A DNA stretch of 64,000 nucleotides. Origin: Nematopogon swammerdamellus (Eukaryota; Arthropoda; Insecta; Lepidoptera; Adelidae). Numbering within the stretch: the stretch's first letter is position 1; every line of letters begins with the position of its first letter. The notes beneath the pieces are model-generated. The model saw only the letters and a list, made by a program, of their open reading frames with translations, was not told the origin of the DNA and did not search any database. Position numbers and translations under genes: made by a program. Positions 33,198 through 43,819 of the stretch are shown one piece after another. The DNA is taken from the NCBI GenBank assembly GCA_946902875.1, contig OX336345.1, forward strand, positions 11,687,395-11,751,394, given 5' to 3'.

Positions 33198-36061
33198 TTT
33201 TTTATTACCAAAACGTAAGAGGATTACGCACTAAGACGAGAGAACTTTTACAATCTGTGACAAACAACACTTATGATTTCCTGGCTTTGACTGAGACTTG
33301 GCTCTTAGATGGTATTTTCAATGAGGAACTTGTAGATAGTCGGTACCAGGTATGGAGGCGGGACCGGAATTACTCTCAAACACATCAGAAACTGGGTGGA
33401 GGGGTAATGATAGCCGCACGTTCGGAACTGCCATTATTTGCACGGCCCGAATGGCAGACCGAACATGGAGAGGACCTGTGGCTTACTCTGAAGGGAGGCA
33501 TTGGATCCCCAGGTAACCTTAACATATGCTGCATCTACTTGCCGCAGGGTGCCTCTTATGTAACCCAGGTTTCTGGTTTTATCGATAAATTAACATCAAT
33601 AACCAATAGTTATCCAGATGACAAATTCTTGATATTGGGAGACTTTAACCTAAGTGAAGTGCAGTGGTTTCGTGTAGATTCTGATTGCATATTACAACCA
33701 CGCAACGCATCAACTGCTATTGTAACGGAACTACTTGACACTTTTACTCTTACAGGGCTCGACCAATACAATTATGTGTCTAACACTAATGATCGAATAT
33801 TGGATCTGATTTTATGTAACCTCAAAGTCACAGTCATTGCAGCCGATGAACCCTTAATTAAGGAAGATCCCCACCATAGATCCTTGTCGATAGAACTTAC
33901 CTTCTCTATGCCACCCTCCCTACGACAAGATGCTAAACGGAAGTATTTATTTGATAAAGGTAATTATGTTGGAATCTGCAAACATCTTGACAACATATTA
34001 TGGAATGAATTTCTGTTAGAAGATGATATTGATTCCACCGTAAATAAATTCAACAGCGAACTTTTACAATGTATGGACATATATATTCCACAAAAGACTG
34101 TACGTGAGAGCAAATATGCACCGTGGTTTACATCTGACTTGATAAAACTCAACAAACAAAAATTAAAAATTTTCAAAAAATACAAAACCTATGGTAATCA
34201 GAGTGACTATAGCATATTTTCTTTACTTCGTTCGAAATTTAAAAAATTAAACCATCACTTATATACAGAATTTATGGAAAGAACCGAGCTTAGTATACAG
34301 GATAACCCTAAGCACTTCTTTAGCTACTGCAAATCACTCAAAAAGTCTCAAACATTACCTTTGAACATGAACTTTAATGATGTCCAACTTAATACTGGCC
34401 CAGAAATAGCTGATGGTTTTTCTAGTTTCTTCCATTCTGCTTATGACCAAGCTACTTCCACTTACTCTGTAACTCCACACAACTCTCCTAACAAAACTCC
34501 TGGAGATATCGGCTGCATCGAGATAAACAAATTGGTATTGCTCAAATTGTTAAAAGATATAGACCTATCTAAATCTGGCGGTCCCGACAATATACCACCT
34601 AAGTTTATAAAAGAATGTGCCGACTCCCTGTTAGAACCTTTGTCACTGATCTTTTCTCGCTCCATCAAGGAAGGGGCCATACCCAATGTCTGGAAATCCG
34701 CATATATAACGCCGGTCCACAAAAAAGGTTCTAAAAACGACATTAGTAATTACAGGCCTATTTCAAAATTATGCCTTTTCAGTAAAATTTTTGAAAAAAT
34801 TGTTTATGATCAGGTTTACCCTGCCTTGAAAAATGCTCTTATTCCTCAACAGCACGGCTTTCTCCGGGGTAGATCCACTGTTACAAATCTCGTTTTGTTC
34901 ACCGACCTTTTGACTAGACGCATGGAAGATCATGTTCAAATGGACGTAATTTATACTGACTATAGCAAAGCCTTCGATAAAATTGACCACAATATACTTC
35001 TATCGAAGCTTAGGGCAATAAATATACATGGTGACTTACTCAGGTGGTTTAAATCTTACATATCAAATAGATCTCAAGCGGTGGTACTATGTGGTTATGT
35101 GTCCAAATGGATGCATATTCCTTCTGGTGTTCCCCAAGGTTCTCTTTTAGGTCCTCTTCTTTTTATAATTTATGTAAACGACATCCTCGCTTGTTTGCGT
35201 TATTGTAAAATCTTCATTTTTGCTGACGACATGAAAATAGTACTTGAAATTAAATCAACCAATGATGCAATCAGACTTCAAGAAGACCTAGCAAGACTCG
35301 AAGCCTATTGGATAGATAATAAACTAGATGTCAATGTTTCAAAGTGCTTTAAGTTGACGTTTACAAGAAATGTCAATGTCATACCTACATCGTACGTACT
35401 TGGAGGTAGAACTCTCCAAGATGTACAATCTGTCAGGGACCTTGGGGTGCACCTAGATTCTAAACTCATATTTGATAAACACATTGAGGTTATAGCTACC
35501 AAAGCATCAAAAATGTTAGGCTTTATTCTTCGGCTGTCCAAAAACTTCAAAAATGATTCCACTATTAAAACTCTCTATTTTACATATGTTCGGAGCAACT
35601 TAGAATATGCATCACAAGTTTGGAATCCACAATATTTAATTTACAAAAATAGATTAGAGAAGATCCAAAACAAATTCCTCAAATACCTTAATTATCGTAA
35701 TTACTTAGCCTTCGATAGTCCTACCGAATGCCTTAAACATCACAAAATACTACCTCTGGAAATAAGAAGGGAAATTGCTGATATTTCCCTTCTAATGAAA
35801 ATAGTAAGTCGTAGCCAACTCGTGGACTGTCCCGAGCTGCTAAGCCTTTTGCCTATTAGAGTACCAAACCGACCCAACCAAACCAGGAATACATCCTTGT
35901 TTCATGTACCACTCTGCCTAACAAGGTATCGGCAAAACTCATTTTTAATAAGAGCTACTAAAACATTCAATAATGATTACAGTGAAGTGGATTTTTTCAG
36001 TGATGGATTGTGCAGGGTTAAGAGACTGGCATCAGTAAAATTTTTTGGTACGAGTACTTAA
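33170..36061 (+). CDS. LINE ORF2: endonuclease and reverse transcriptase (about 960 codons)
   Basis: The frame is open from 33170 (after TAA at 33167) to TAA at 36059. The apurinic-type endonuclease starts at once: YYQNVRGLRTKT at 33203, LTETWL, GGGVMIAARS, IYLPQG, LILGDFN, RILDLIL and DPHHRSL. The reverse transcriptase follows: SGGPDNIPPKFIK, ITPVHKKGSKNDISNYRPIS, YTDYSKAFDKIDH, GVPQGSLLGPLLFIIYVND and the catalytic FADD. A thumb and C-terminal region ends it. No in-frame ATG precedes the endonuclease (the first is in GGGVMIAAR), so initiation is unusual. All catalytic motifs look intact, with no internal stop. Confidence 0.88.
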   Translation, partial: LFLFTKETLIFYYQNVRGLRTKTRELLQSVTNNTYDFLALTETWLLDGIFNEELVDSRYQVWRRDRNYSQTHQKLGGGVMIAARSELPLFARPEWQTEHGEDLWLTLKGGIGSPGNLNICCIYLPQGASYVTQVSGFIDKLTSITNSYPDDKFLILGDFNLSEVQWFRVDSDCILQPRNASTAIVTELLDTFTLTGLDQYNYVSNTNDRILDLILCNLKVTVIAADEPLIKEDPHHRSLSIELTFSMPPSLRQDAKRKYLFDKGNYVGICKHLDNILWNEFLLEDDIDSTVNKFNSELLQCMDIYIPQKTVRESKYAPWFTSDLIKLNKQKLKIFKKYKTYGNQSDYSIFSLLRSKFKKLNHHLYTEFMERTELSIQDNPKHFFSYCKSLKKSQTLPLNMNFNDVQLNTGPEIADGFSSFFHSAYDQATSTYSVTPHNSPNKTPGDIGCIEINKLVLLKLLKDIDLSKSGGPDNIPPKFIKECADSLLEPLSLIFSRSIKEGAIPNVWKSAYITPVHKKGSKNDISNYRPISKLCLFSKIFEKIVYDQVYPALKNALIPQQHGFLRGRSTVTNLVLFTDLLTRRMEDHVQMDVIYTDYSKAFDKIDHNILLSKLRAINIHGDLLRWFKSYISNRSQAVVLCGYVSKWMHIPSGVPQGSLLGPLLFIIYVNDILACLRYCKIFIFADDMKIVLEIKSTNDAIRLQEDLARLEAYWIDNKLDVNVSKCFKLTFTRNVNVIPTSYVLGGRTLQDVQSVRDLGVHLDSKLIFDKHIEVIATKASKMLGFILRLSKNFKNDSTIKTLYFTYVRSNLEYASQVWNPQYLIYKNRLEKIQNKFLKYLNYRNYLAFDSPTECLKHHKILPLEIRREIADISLLMKIVSRSQLVDCPELLSLLPIRVPNRPNQTRNTSLFHVPLCLTRYRQNSFLIRATKTFNNDYSEVDFFSDGLCRVKRLASVKFFGTST

Positions 36062-36430
36062 TTATATGCACTAGGTACCTGTCAACCATGCCATAGTACT
36101 TCTTGGTCCATAGTTCTTCGTAGTAACTTTTATATTGGCTTGCGTATCAAATTCACATGTTTTATTGTAATTTCTTCTTCGGTGATTTTTTGCTTATTTC
36201 AGTTATTTTTGTTTTCACTCATATTCATTCATGGTTACATTTTTACTTTAATCATTAGTTTATTATTTAGTTTTTAATCTATTACATCACATTCTAAGTT
36301 ATCTACATGGTTTGTAGTCATCCATCTGTTTTATGTTTTTTTTTTCTTATCTGTATCAACCTTCACCGGTGTATGTGTTTAATCATAAGTATTACTGTAA
36401 TGTAATTAATTTTACTGTTGGTTGGTCTTA

Positions 36431-36462
36431 ATAAATAAATAAATAAATAAATAAATAAATGA
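36431..36462 (+). repeat. (TAAA)n tail of the CR1-group LINE
   Basis: AATAAATAAATAAATAAATA and onward; it marks the 3' end of the element. Confidence 0.8.
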
Positions 36463-36749
36463 CCTCCCAAAGTCCCGAGAACGAGTAAAAATGTGACAGA
36501 ATCTTAATTTCTTAATTCATTAAAAAAAACCAACAGCAATTGAGGCTTCATTTTCTTTTAAAAAGTTCGCTAGTTTATGCGCTTTCCAACGGTATACCAC
36601 ATGTCATACAAATAATTCACTATGTGGTCAAAATTAGGCAGAGAGACGGCGGCACAGATCAGAGAAGTATTAACTTAGGATTTCTGTGGACGGCGGCGTA
36701 GGCCGTCTGTCTGACTAAAATATGTCATCTTTACTATGCAAAGAAAACG

Positions 36750-37020
36750 AATAGAAAGTCAGTGAGTCAGCTGCATGTGAGCGTGTATACGTCCGCCTCT
36801 TCAATTGTCTTCCAGCCCTACCGGCTTTCGGCGGCACGGAACCACTCCTTTACTCCACCTCCACCAGGTGGTCTTCCTACAGTCCATGCTCCTGCCTGCC
36901 CGACAGTCACCAATGTTGCACACGGTTACTCCAACATTCATCGTCTCGTCGGCTGACGTGCTCAGCTTACTGCCACTTGAGCATAGCCACCCGGTGTCCA
37001 ATATCGACTAGGTACTTTGG
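36750..37020 (-). mobile_element. RTE-type LINE 3' fragment, diverged
   Basis: Minus-strand relative of 40640-40930, with GCCACCCGGTGTCCAATATCGACTA at one end (in two parts) and a short CAGT run at the other. Many changes and gaps; no open frame. Confidence 0.7.
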
Positions 37021-37034
37021 AACATTAATTTTTT

Positions 37035-37452
37035 TTACTGTAATCCGGTATGGGTGGCTGAGTTGGAGGGGCTAAAGCGCATGCTCCGTCCAGCCAATAT
37101 CACCTCCGAGAAGGTAGGTGCCAAACCGGAGACTTCCCTGGATTGCTGATTATACTGGACTAGAGGAGAACACAACCGAGGCTGCTATGCGGCCATCTTA
37201 CATCCAGTACCTACTCTACTAGGTTGGTACCACACCGACCTAGTCGGCTACAATTTGAGCCTACCACCTAGTAAGGGGCAAGGGAAGGGACCTACAGTTT
37301 TACACCGGTTCCGAACGGTGAAGCAGCAGGTGTAGGTATGCACGTAAATTTTTTCGTCAGAAAAAACTCATTGGTTCACGCCGACGGGATTCGAACTGCG
37401 GACCTCTCGCATGAGAAGCCGATGCCCAAACGACTCGGCCACCCGCCGCTTA
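37035..37452 (-). repeat. SINE B, full-length with tRNA-like head
   Basis: The head (37452 down to about 37375) has A-box-like TGGCCGAGTCG and B-box AGTTCGAATCC (plus-strand 37387-37397), typical of a tRNA-derived polymerase III promoter. The body follows (TGCTGCTTCACCGTTCGGAA, CCCTTACTAGGTGGTAGGCTC). The end has CTCAGCCACCCATACCGGAT and an A-rich tail. A tRNA of the Ser/Leu type is possible as ancestor, not settled. Confidence 0.8.
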
Positions 37453-37769
37453 TTAAACCCCCCGCCCATTTAACCGATTTAAAAAAAGGGGGTTATAAGT
37501 TCGACTGAACGAAGCAAAAATACTATATTTTTTATACATTTTTATCTACAACTCCGTCATCATAATTCAGCACACACGATAGGTCAATGTCGTGTAATCC
37601 AACTTTATGATTATTACATAGTTGCGGCATGGCACCTACTGCACGATACGACACCACCGTGTAAATATAGCTCATAATATCAGTACTTACGTACATCTTA
37701 ATAAATAAAGAGAAACATCTGTAGCGACCGACCGATGCACCGTCGTCAATTCTGTCTTCGCTTGTTTAA

Positions 37770-37830
37770 CTTGTACACATACACACACACACATGTTACA
37801 CATACACACACACACATGTACACATGTTTT
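37770..37830 (+). repeat. CA microsatellite
   Basis: Two (CA)n blocks, each followed by ATGT(T)ACACAT; the block is duplicated. Confidence 0.85.
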
Positions 37831-37846
37831 CAAATGGGGTAGGTAT

Positions 37847-37990
37847 ACCGCGCGGCACGTAACTTGGCCTCTGTGCGAGAGGGACGACGTTATACGCATG
37901 CGATCGTTGGTATAACAGTACTCTTTTCTATTCTGTGGTATAACGCTGTCCCGCTCGCACAGCGGCCAAGTTACGTGCCGGGCACTCTAC
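37847..37990. mobile_element. hairpin MITE with about 43-bp arms
   Basis: Arms 37853-37894 and 37938-37980 are inverted (CGGCACGTAACTTGGCC, then TGTGCGAG.GGGAC.CGTTATAC) with few mismatches around a loop of about 43 nt. Confidence 0.75.
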
Positions 37991-38119
37991 AGACAACGGA
38001 TCTTCACGTACGACAGTCTTGATGTGACACATCTCAAACGTTTTTGGATGTGCTTCTGTTGGAGAGGCAATTTTAACAATATTTGTTTTATGTAAGTAGG
38101 TACTTAATCCAGTTTGTAT

Positions 38120-38555
38120 GCCTGAGTCAGAGGGAGCGGATGGTCAGCGCGATATTGACTTAAACTCTTGATCTCATGGTCCAAGGTTCGTATCCGGCCG
38201 ACATGCAACAGTGAGTTTTTTCTGCCGGAAAAATTTACGTTCTACACCTACTGCTTCACGGTTCAGAACCGGCACTGGTAATAGGAGCTAGTAGCCGACT
38301 GGATTGGTACCATCGTACTGGGCGTAAGATGTTCGCATAGCAGCCTCGAGTGTGTTCTCCTCTAGTCCACTATAGCCGGCAATCCAAAAGGGAAGTCTCC
38401 GGTGTGGCACCACATATTGGTATTGCCCGGTCTGACCATTATAAATTTTGCATTAAGTGTACTAATATAAAATGTAAATGGCTGTGGAAAATTAAATTTT
38501 TTCTTATCTCTGGCCCCTCTGACTCAGCCACCCATACCGAATAACATAGAAAAAA
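38120..38555 (+). repeat. SINE B, near full-length, with an internal insertion
   Basis: A degraded head (GGTTCGTATCC as B box near 38185) leads to the SINE B body to about 38410. Unrelated AT-rich sequence of about 100 bp follows, then the 3' end (TGGCCCCTCTGACTCAGCCACC) at 38511. Confidence 0.75.
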
Positions 38556-38650
38556 ATGCTCCGACATTTAATTAAAATTAGCACTTACGTTTTCATTAAA
38601 AATAATTAATACGTAAAACGTTAAAAAAATCTCAAAACTCATTATTAATA

Positions 38651-39949
38651 TTGGTCTTTACCTATGAAATTGGAGATTTGTATGAAAATTTTAAAGTATA
38701 AAAATTTTGGTTATTTTTTTATTTTAGCTAATCAAAGTACTGGCCTAAATTATCTATGCAATTTTGCCATTTTGATGGCAGTTTGGTTATCCCTTTACTG
38801 TAGAAGTCTGCTGGACGAGAGGCGATGAAGTCAGCGAAAGAGTGTTGTACTGCCTCTCGGGTGTTGAATTTTTTCGCACTTAAATTTTTTTCTAAATTTT
38901 GAAAAAAAGTAGAAATCTGTTGGGGCATGGTCCGGTGAGTACGGTGGGTGACCGAGAGCTTCCAGCTGTAACTCTTCTAGCTTTGCGATAGTCTGTCGTG
39001 AAGTGTGAGCTCGCGCGCTGTCTTGGAGAAGCAATGGGGAAGAGCGATTGACCAGTATTGGTTGTTGAATTGCGGGCTTCTCCATCATTGTTTGCAATTC
39101 TTGGCAATAGACATCTGCCGTCACTGTTGTGCCATTTGGTAAGAAGCTGTGATGTACAAGTGCGGCACTGGTCCACCAGACAGTCACCATCATCTTCCTA
39201 TGGGTAGTCTTTTTTTAGCGCACTGATTATGTGCTGTACCCGGGTCCACCCACTGCGACAAACGCTTACGGTGGTCGTATAGGATCCACTTTTCGTCGCA
39301 GGTAAAAATTCGATTTAGAATTCCCTCGTTTCTATGCCGATTCAGTAGTGCTAAGCATGCTTCGACGCGTAAGTCTCGCTGATGGTCACTTAGTTCGTGT
39401 GGCACCCACTTATCTAGCTTTTTTATCTTAACGATTTGACACATGTGCTTCAATGTGGGTTTGACACTAACTCCAAAGCCCGCAGCAAGCTCAGCCGTAG
39501 ATTGAGTTGGATCCACTTCCACTATCGCCTTCAATTCGTCGTTGTCGACAATAGTTACCGGCCGACCGCGAGGCTCGTTCTTAAACTCGAAATTTCCAGA
39601 TCTAAAACGATGGAACCAATAATGGACCGTGTTTATGCAAGCAGTGTTAGGCCCGTACACGTCGTTAATGTTTCGTGTTGTTTGCGCAGCGGTATTTCCA
39701 CGTAGGAACTCATATTCGAAAATTGTACGAATTTTCAGTTTATCCATGGCGCCAAAAACTACCACAATTTCACGAAAACAAAACGCAATCTAAAAACAAA
39801 TGACTGAATTTGAAATTAGAATAACATGGCTTGTAAATAAAATTTATTTGATTTTCGAATTGCGCGCCAATCAATAGATGCTGGTTTTGAAAATGATTCT
39901 TGATTGATTCTGAAAATGCTGGTTTTAAATCTCCAATTTGGTAAAGACC
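38651..39949 (-). mobile_element. mariner element, 1.3 kb, with TIRs and TA target duplication
   Basis: Ends GGTCTTTACC.A..AAATTGGAGATTT on both sides (38653-38679 and, inverted, 39927-39949), flanked by TA (38649-38650 and 39950-39951). The size equals that of standard mariners. The encoded transposase is broken by two frameshifts. Confidence 0.92.
38728..39747 (-). pseudogene. mariner transposase, two frameshifts
   Basis: ATG at 39747 and stop at 38728-38730 enclose about 340 codons, the family length. The N-terminal helix-turn-helix part, WVPHEL and the first catalytic Asp (TCDEKW) are in the first frame (to 39190). The second frame (about 39193-38900) has the second Asp (LLQDSARAH) and the third (APTD), 34 residues apart as in D,D34D mariners. 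The C-terminus (FNTREAVQHSF, LPSKWQNCIDNLGQYF) is in a third frame. The shifts lie near 39190 and near an A/T run at about 38905. No other disabling change is obvious, so inactivation may be recent. Confidence 0.9.
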
Positions 39950-39954
39950 TATTA

Positions 39955-40635
39955 TAAAATTACCATAGTCTGTGAAATATAATATAATTATTCATAGGTA
40001 GGTAGTTATTCGTAGTAATTTATATAACAACAATGTGTGCGCTGATCGTGGTACGTTTTACGATTACTTGAGTATCTTCTATTTATACTTAAGTATTCAC
40101 TCAGCGTAGTAACGTAGCTAACCTGCCTTGACATTGACACTTTGTTTGTATGACTAATGCCTACATCGAAGGCGGTTTACATAACTACCTACTCACCATT
40201 TAACGCTAATCGTCATAAAATAATGCCTGCTACAATGATAATTTCATGTACAAATAAGAATATATTGTATACTAGTTATTGATTTATTATTATATAGATC
40301 GATTCAGAAAATGTCATGATTCACGGCATTAGTCATATACGGACAGGTATTATGTGGCCACCATCAAAATATTGTACTAAATGAAATTGTTTAGAATTGT
40401 GCGATTTTGTGTTACTGTTTTGTATTTAAGTTTAAATTATTGACCTTCTGTTGTTATTTTGTCTAATGTAATTATAGTCGAATGGCAATCAAGAATACAC
40501 ATATCTGGTTGCGTTGTTTAGACTATTTTAACAAGGATATATTACATTTACTTATTTTACATTGATTGTACATTTTAAAATGACATACCGCGAAAGTGAC
40601 GTTTAAAATAAATAAGACACGGTTTTTGATATAAA
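39955..40635. other. unassigned AT-rich DNA
   Basis: No gene or recognised repeat. Confidence 0.35.
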
Positions 40636-40637
40636 AG

Positions 40638-41545
40638 GCATCAGTCAGTCAGTCAGTCAGTCAGCGTGTGAGCGTCCACTGCTGGACATACGCCTCTCCA
40701 ATTTTCCTCCAGTCCTCCCGGCCTTCAGCGATACGGAACCACTGATTTCCGCCGGCGTACTTGATGTCGTCGTCCCACCTGGCGGGTGGTCTTCCCACAC
40801 TCCGTTTTCCTGTCCACGGCCGCCAGTGTAGGACACGGTTACTCCAACGGTCATCGTCTCTTCGGCTAACGTGCCCAGCCCACTGCCATTTGAGCTTAGC
40901 CACCCGGTGTCCAATATCGACTACTTTGGTGCGTCGGCGGATTGCCTCGTTACGCACCATATCACGTAGCGATATTCCCAGCATGGCTCGCTCCATTGCT
41001 CGCTGGGCAACTTTCAACCTTTGGACAACAGCGACCGTCAGAGTCCACGTTTCACACCCGTACGTCATAACCGGGAGGACACACTGGTCATATATACGGG
41101 TCTTTAAATTCTGCGGAAGGTCAGACTTCAGGACGAATTTTAGTTTTCCAAAGGCAGCCCAACCCAGTTGAATTCGTCTCTCCACCTCCTTAAGCAGACC
41201 TTGTCTACCAAGCCGCAGAATTTGACCGAGGTATACGTACTCTTCAACCTGTTCGATCACTTCTCCGCCAATAACAATTTGTCCTCCCGTCATAACCTCG
41301 GTCGCCATGACCTTGGTTTTGTCCCGGTTCATCTTCAGACCAACCTTCATCGACGCTGTATAAAGGTCTTCCAGCATGATCTGAAGCTGATCTCGGGAAT
41401 TTGACAGAAGAACAATGTCATCGGCGAAACGCAGATGACTGAGAAGATCTCCATTCACGTTTATACCCATGTTGTCCCACTCAAGCATCTTGAACACATC
41501 TTCCAATGCGTTTGTGAAGAGCTTGGGTGAGATCACATCCCCCTG
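40638..41545 (-). mobile_element. RTE-type LINE, 5'-truncated, open C-terminal reverse transcriptase frame
   Basis: The minus-strand frame is open from 41557 to 40661 (298 codons). It reads QGDVISPKLFTNALEDVF, the catalytic RFADDIVLL, GLKMNRDKTKVM, EYVYLGQ, ERRIQLGWAAFGKL, VLPVMTYGCETWTL, RAMERAMLGISLRD and GKRSVGRPPARWDDDIKY. This order is characteristic of the RTE-type endonuclease-reverse transcriptases common in Lepidoptera. The 5' part (endonuclease, fingers) is missing. The 3' end carries a (CAGT)n run at 40642-40663, as expected for RTE tails. Because the frame is uninterrupted, the insertion is fairly young. Confidence 0.88.
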
Positions 41546-41557
41546 CATAAAAGGCAT

Positions 41558-42520
41558 ACTTTGATGAAATAAGTGTCCTTAATATTTCGAGGGGTCACAA
41601 ATAAATTGGTCACTTTTTCTCTAAAGATTTAAAGGCATACAATGTTTGTTTTTTTTTATTTAGTAGGTAAGGTACATATCTCTTTACTTTTAGTTCCATG
41701 ATATTTTTAACACACCTTAATTATTTGTTTTTTTTATTCAACTTTTATTTATTTTGTTTATGATATTTATCAAGGCGCTGGAGTTAGCAGGAAAACTGTG
41801 CATTAAGGTGTAAATATGCCTTTTGTTTCATATCTTGTATTATTAAAATTTTGTGAACAAATTAACCTGTTCTATTAACAACTTAACCTGTTCCGGTTGA
41901 TGTTTGAGAGAATAGGAGCTTAGAGCTGTACAACTATAGTTTTAGTTTTATTTAGAGTTTATATTTTTACAATTTAAATCTTTTTTCGTTCTTGAAACTT
42001 GGTCATTGATATTATAACCCTAGTCCCGCCTACTAGGGTCATACATATATATTATCTAAACCTAAGTTCATTACATATTTCTAGAATATATTTAAATAGT
42101 TTAATTATTTTCTACTTTTTCTTTTTGTTTCGTTCACTCGGTGTGTTTTCGAATTTGCTTTTAAAAATATCTCGCCCATATCCGGAGTTTGTAGGAACAA
42201 TCAAATAGGGCATGTATCTCAGACAGGAACACGGAAGGTTCATGTGTGATAAAACACTTTTGGAGGTCGCCTGGTATTTATTTATTTTTCCAAACGAGTT
42301 CTTATCGTCCTTAAAACTTCCGTTAAAATGTTATACGTAGGCATTTCGAAGACTAGTTGCTTCAGATAGGTCACAGGGCCGTTATTAAAAATATTTAGTT
42401 ATATATTATAGTAAAACTGAACAGCCCACGGTCTGTGCACTACGATATTGGCGCATTTTTTCTATTTGATATCTCGTGGTCTATGAATAAATGTCAAAAG
42501 ATTCCGCTTTAAAAATTCAG
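41558..42520. other. 5' flank of gene 3, no gene seen
   Basis: AT-rich, with T runs near 41650 and 41730. No promoter element beyond those listed for gene 3. Confidence 0.35.
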
Positions 42521-42524
42521 CTTC

Positions 42525-42585
42525 TATAAAGGTATCGTTGTGCTATAAACTGTGCCATTGCAAATAAGTACCTATACCAGTATTG
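42525..42585 (+). promoter_or_regulatory. possible core promoter of gene 3
   Basis: TATAAA at 42525-42530 and again at 42544-42549; ACCAGTA at 42576-42582 is an imperfect match to the arthropod initiator, about 33 bp beyond the second TATA. Weaker than the gene 2 promoter. Confidence 0.35.
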
Positions 42586-42634
42586 ACCTAGAGAGAGTCG
42601 TCTACTTTAATTGGAAACATCGTTTGCGGTCAAA

Positions 42635-42707
42635 ATGACGAGATTTCATTGTATTCTCGTTTTTATTTGTGGCATATTTTCCCAGATTGGACTCAGCGCG
42701 AAAGTCC
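42635..42707 (+). CDS. gene 3 exon 1 (signal peptide)
   Basis: ATG at 42635 in the context TCAAAATG; 73 nt; donor C|GTAAGT at 42708, phase 1. The same length as gene 4 exon 1. Confidence 0.92.
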
Positions 42708-43756
42708 GTAAGTAAATTTTGAGATCATAATAACATCAGCTGGATGCGTGGATTATATAAAGTAGTATGGTATCAATTAAGGATTTACAAATAATTTGTA
42801 AAAGCATTAAAATATTGCTGAACTAATAGGTACCTATTATACCTATTAAAAAACTAACATAATATGTTTAATAACTACATATGATAATTGTAATCAATCC
42901 AAACCGTTCCCGATCCAAGAATTATAATGAATTAGATAAATTACACTAAATATCCAAAATTTTTAACATAAATATTATTTTCAAAAATATGAAATTAAAT
43001 TGATAATTTAGTGGCAATATTCCCATTAGGTTCTGTTTGCTTGTTAGTGTTCCGTATCTAAAATTGAAAGAGAAAACGGATCGCTTATGACCTCACGGTG
43101 TCCGTGTGTCCGATGTCTGTCCGTCCGTCCGTTCGTCTGTCACAAGATCCCATAGCGAAAAGTACATACTAAAAATACTTGAAATTTGATATAGTTAAAG
43201 CTTGTTGTAGCCCAAAGCTGTTGCTTAGTTTTTGTTTATGATACTAATTAAAAACTGCGACCAATTTGCTTCATTTCATTTCATTTCGTTTCATTTAATT
43301 TATTTTAATAGTTACTAAATTGACTATTGCTTACGGCATGAACACTATTTTGAAGTTTATCCTAAACGGTTATAGAAAAAATCGATCGAACTTGGCGGGG
43401 GCACTGCCGCCCCCCTAGAGTGTTAGATGCGTCTCACTGGCACCAGGTGCGACGTTGGAAAGTACGGGTAGCACACTTGCACACTTAAGAAATGGCTACG
43501 GAACCCTCTACGTGTGAACATTTTTCCATAGAATGAATAAATATATATTTCAAAGTTTTTTCCCGATTAAAGTTATCAAGCAAGGTTATTTCTCAAAATG
43601 TATTAAGTATTGAAAATTCATAATTACTATTTCATTATGATACGTTTGTAGAAGAAACTAATCGTTGAAGTCTTTTGTTCTGTGGTTTCAACACGTCAGG
43701 GAACGCACGTTCTTGATCAAGTTATAATTGGAATATAATGACATTCGTGCCGTAAT

Positions 43757-43819
<63 letters not shown>

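Larger units (their letters stand above)
31200..36462 (+). mobile_element. near full-length CR1-group LINE
   Basis: Two open frames in the usual order: ORF1 with a zinc finger and coiled coil, ORF2 with endonuclease and reverse transcriptase. The 3' trailer ends in a (TAAA)n run at about 36431-36462 instead of a plain poly(A), fitting the CR1 group. The left boundary is approximate. Long open frames and intact catalytic motifs suggest a young insertion. The exact clade (CR1, Daphne, Jockey relatives) needs a tree. Confidence 0.85.
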
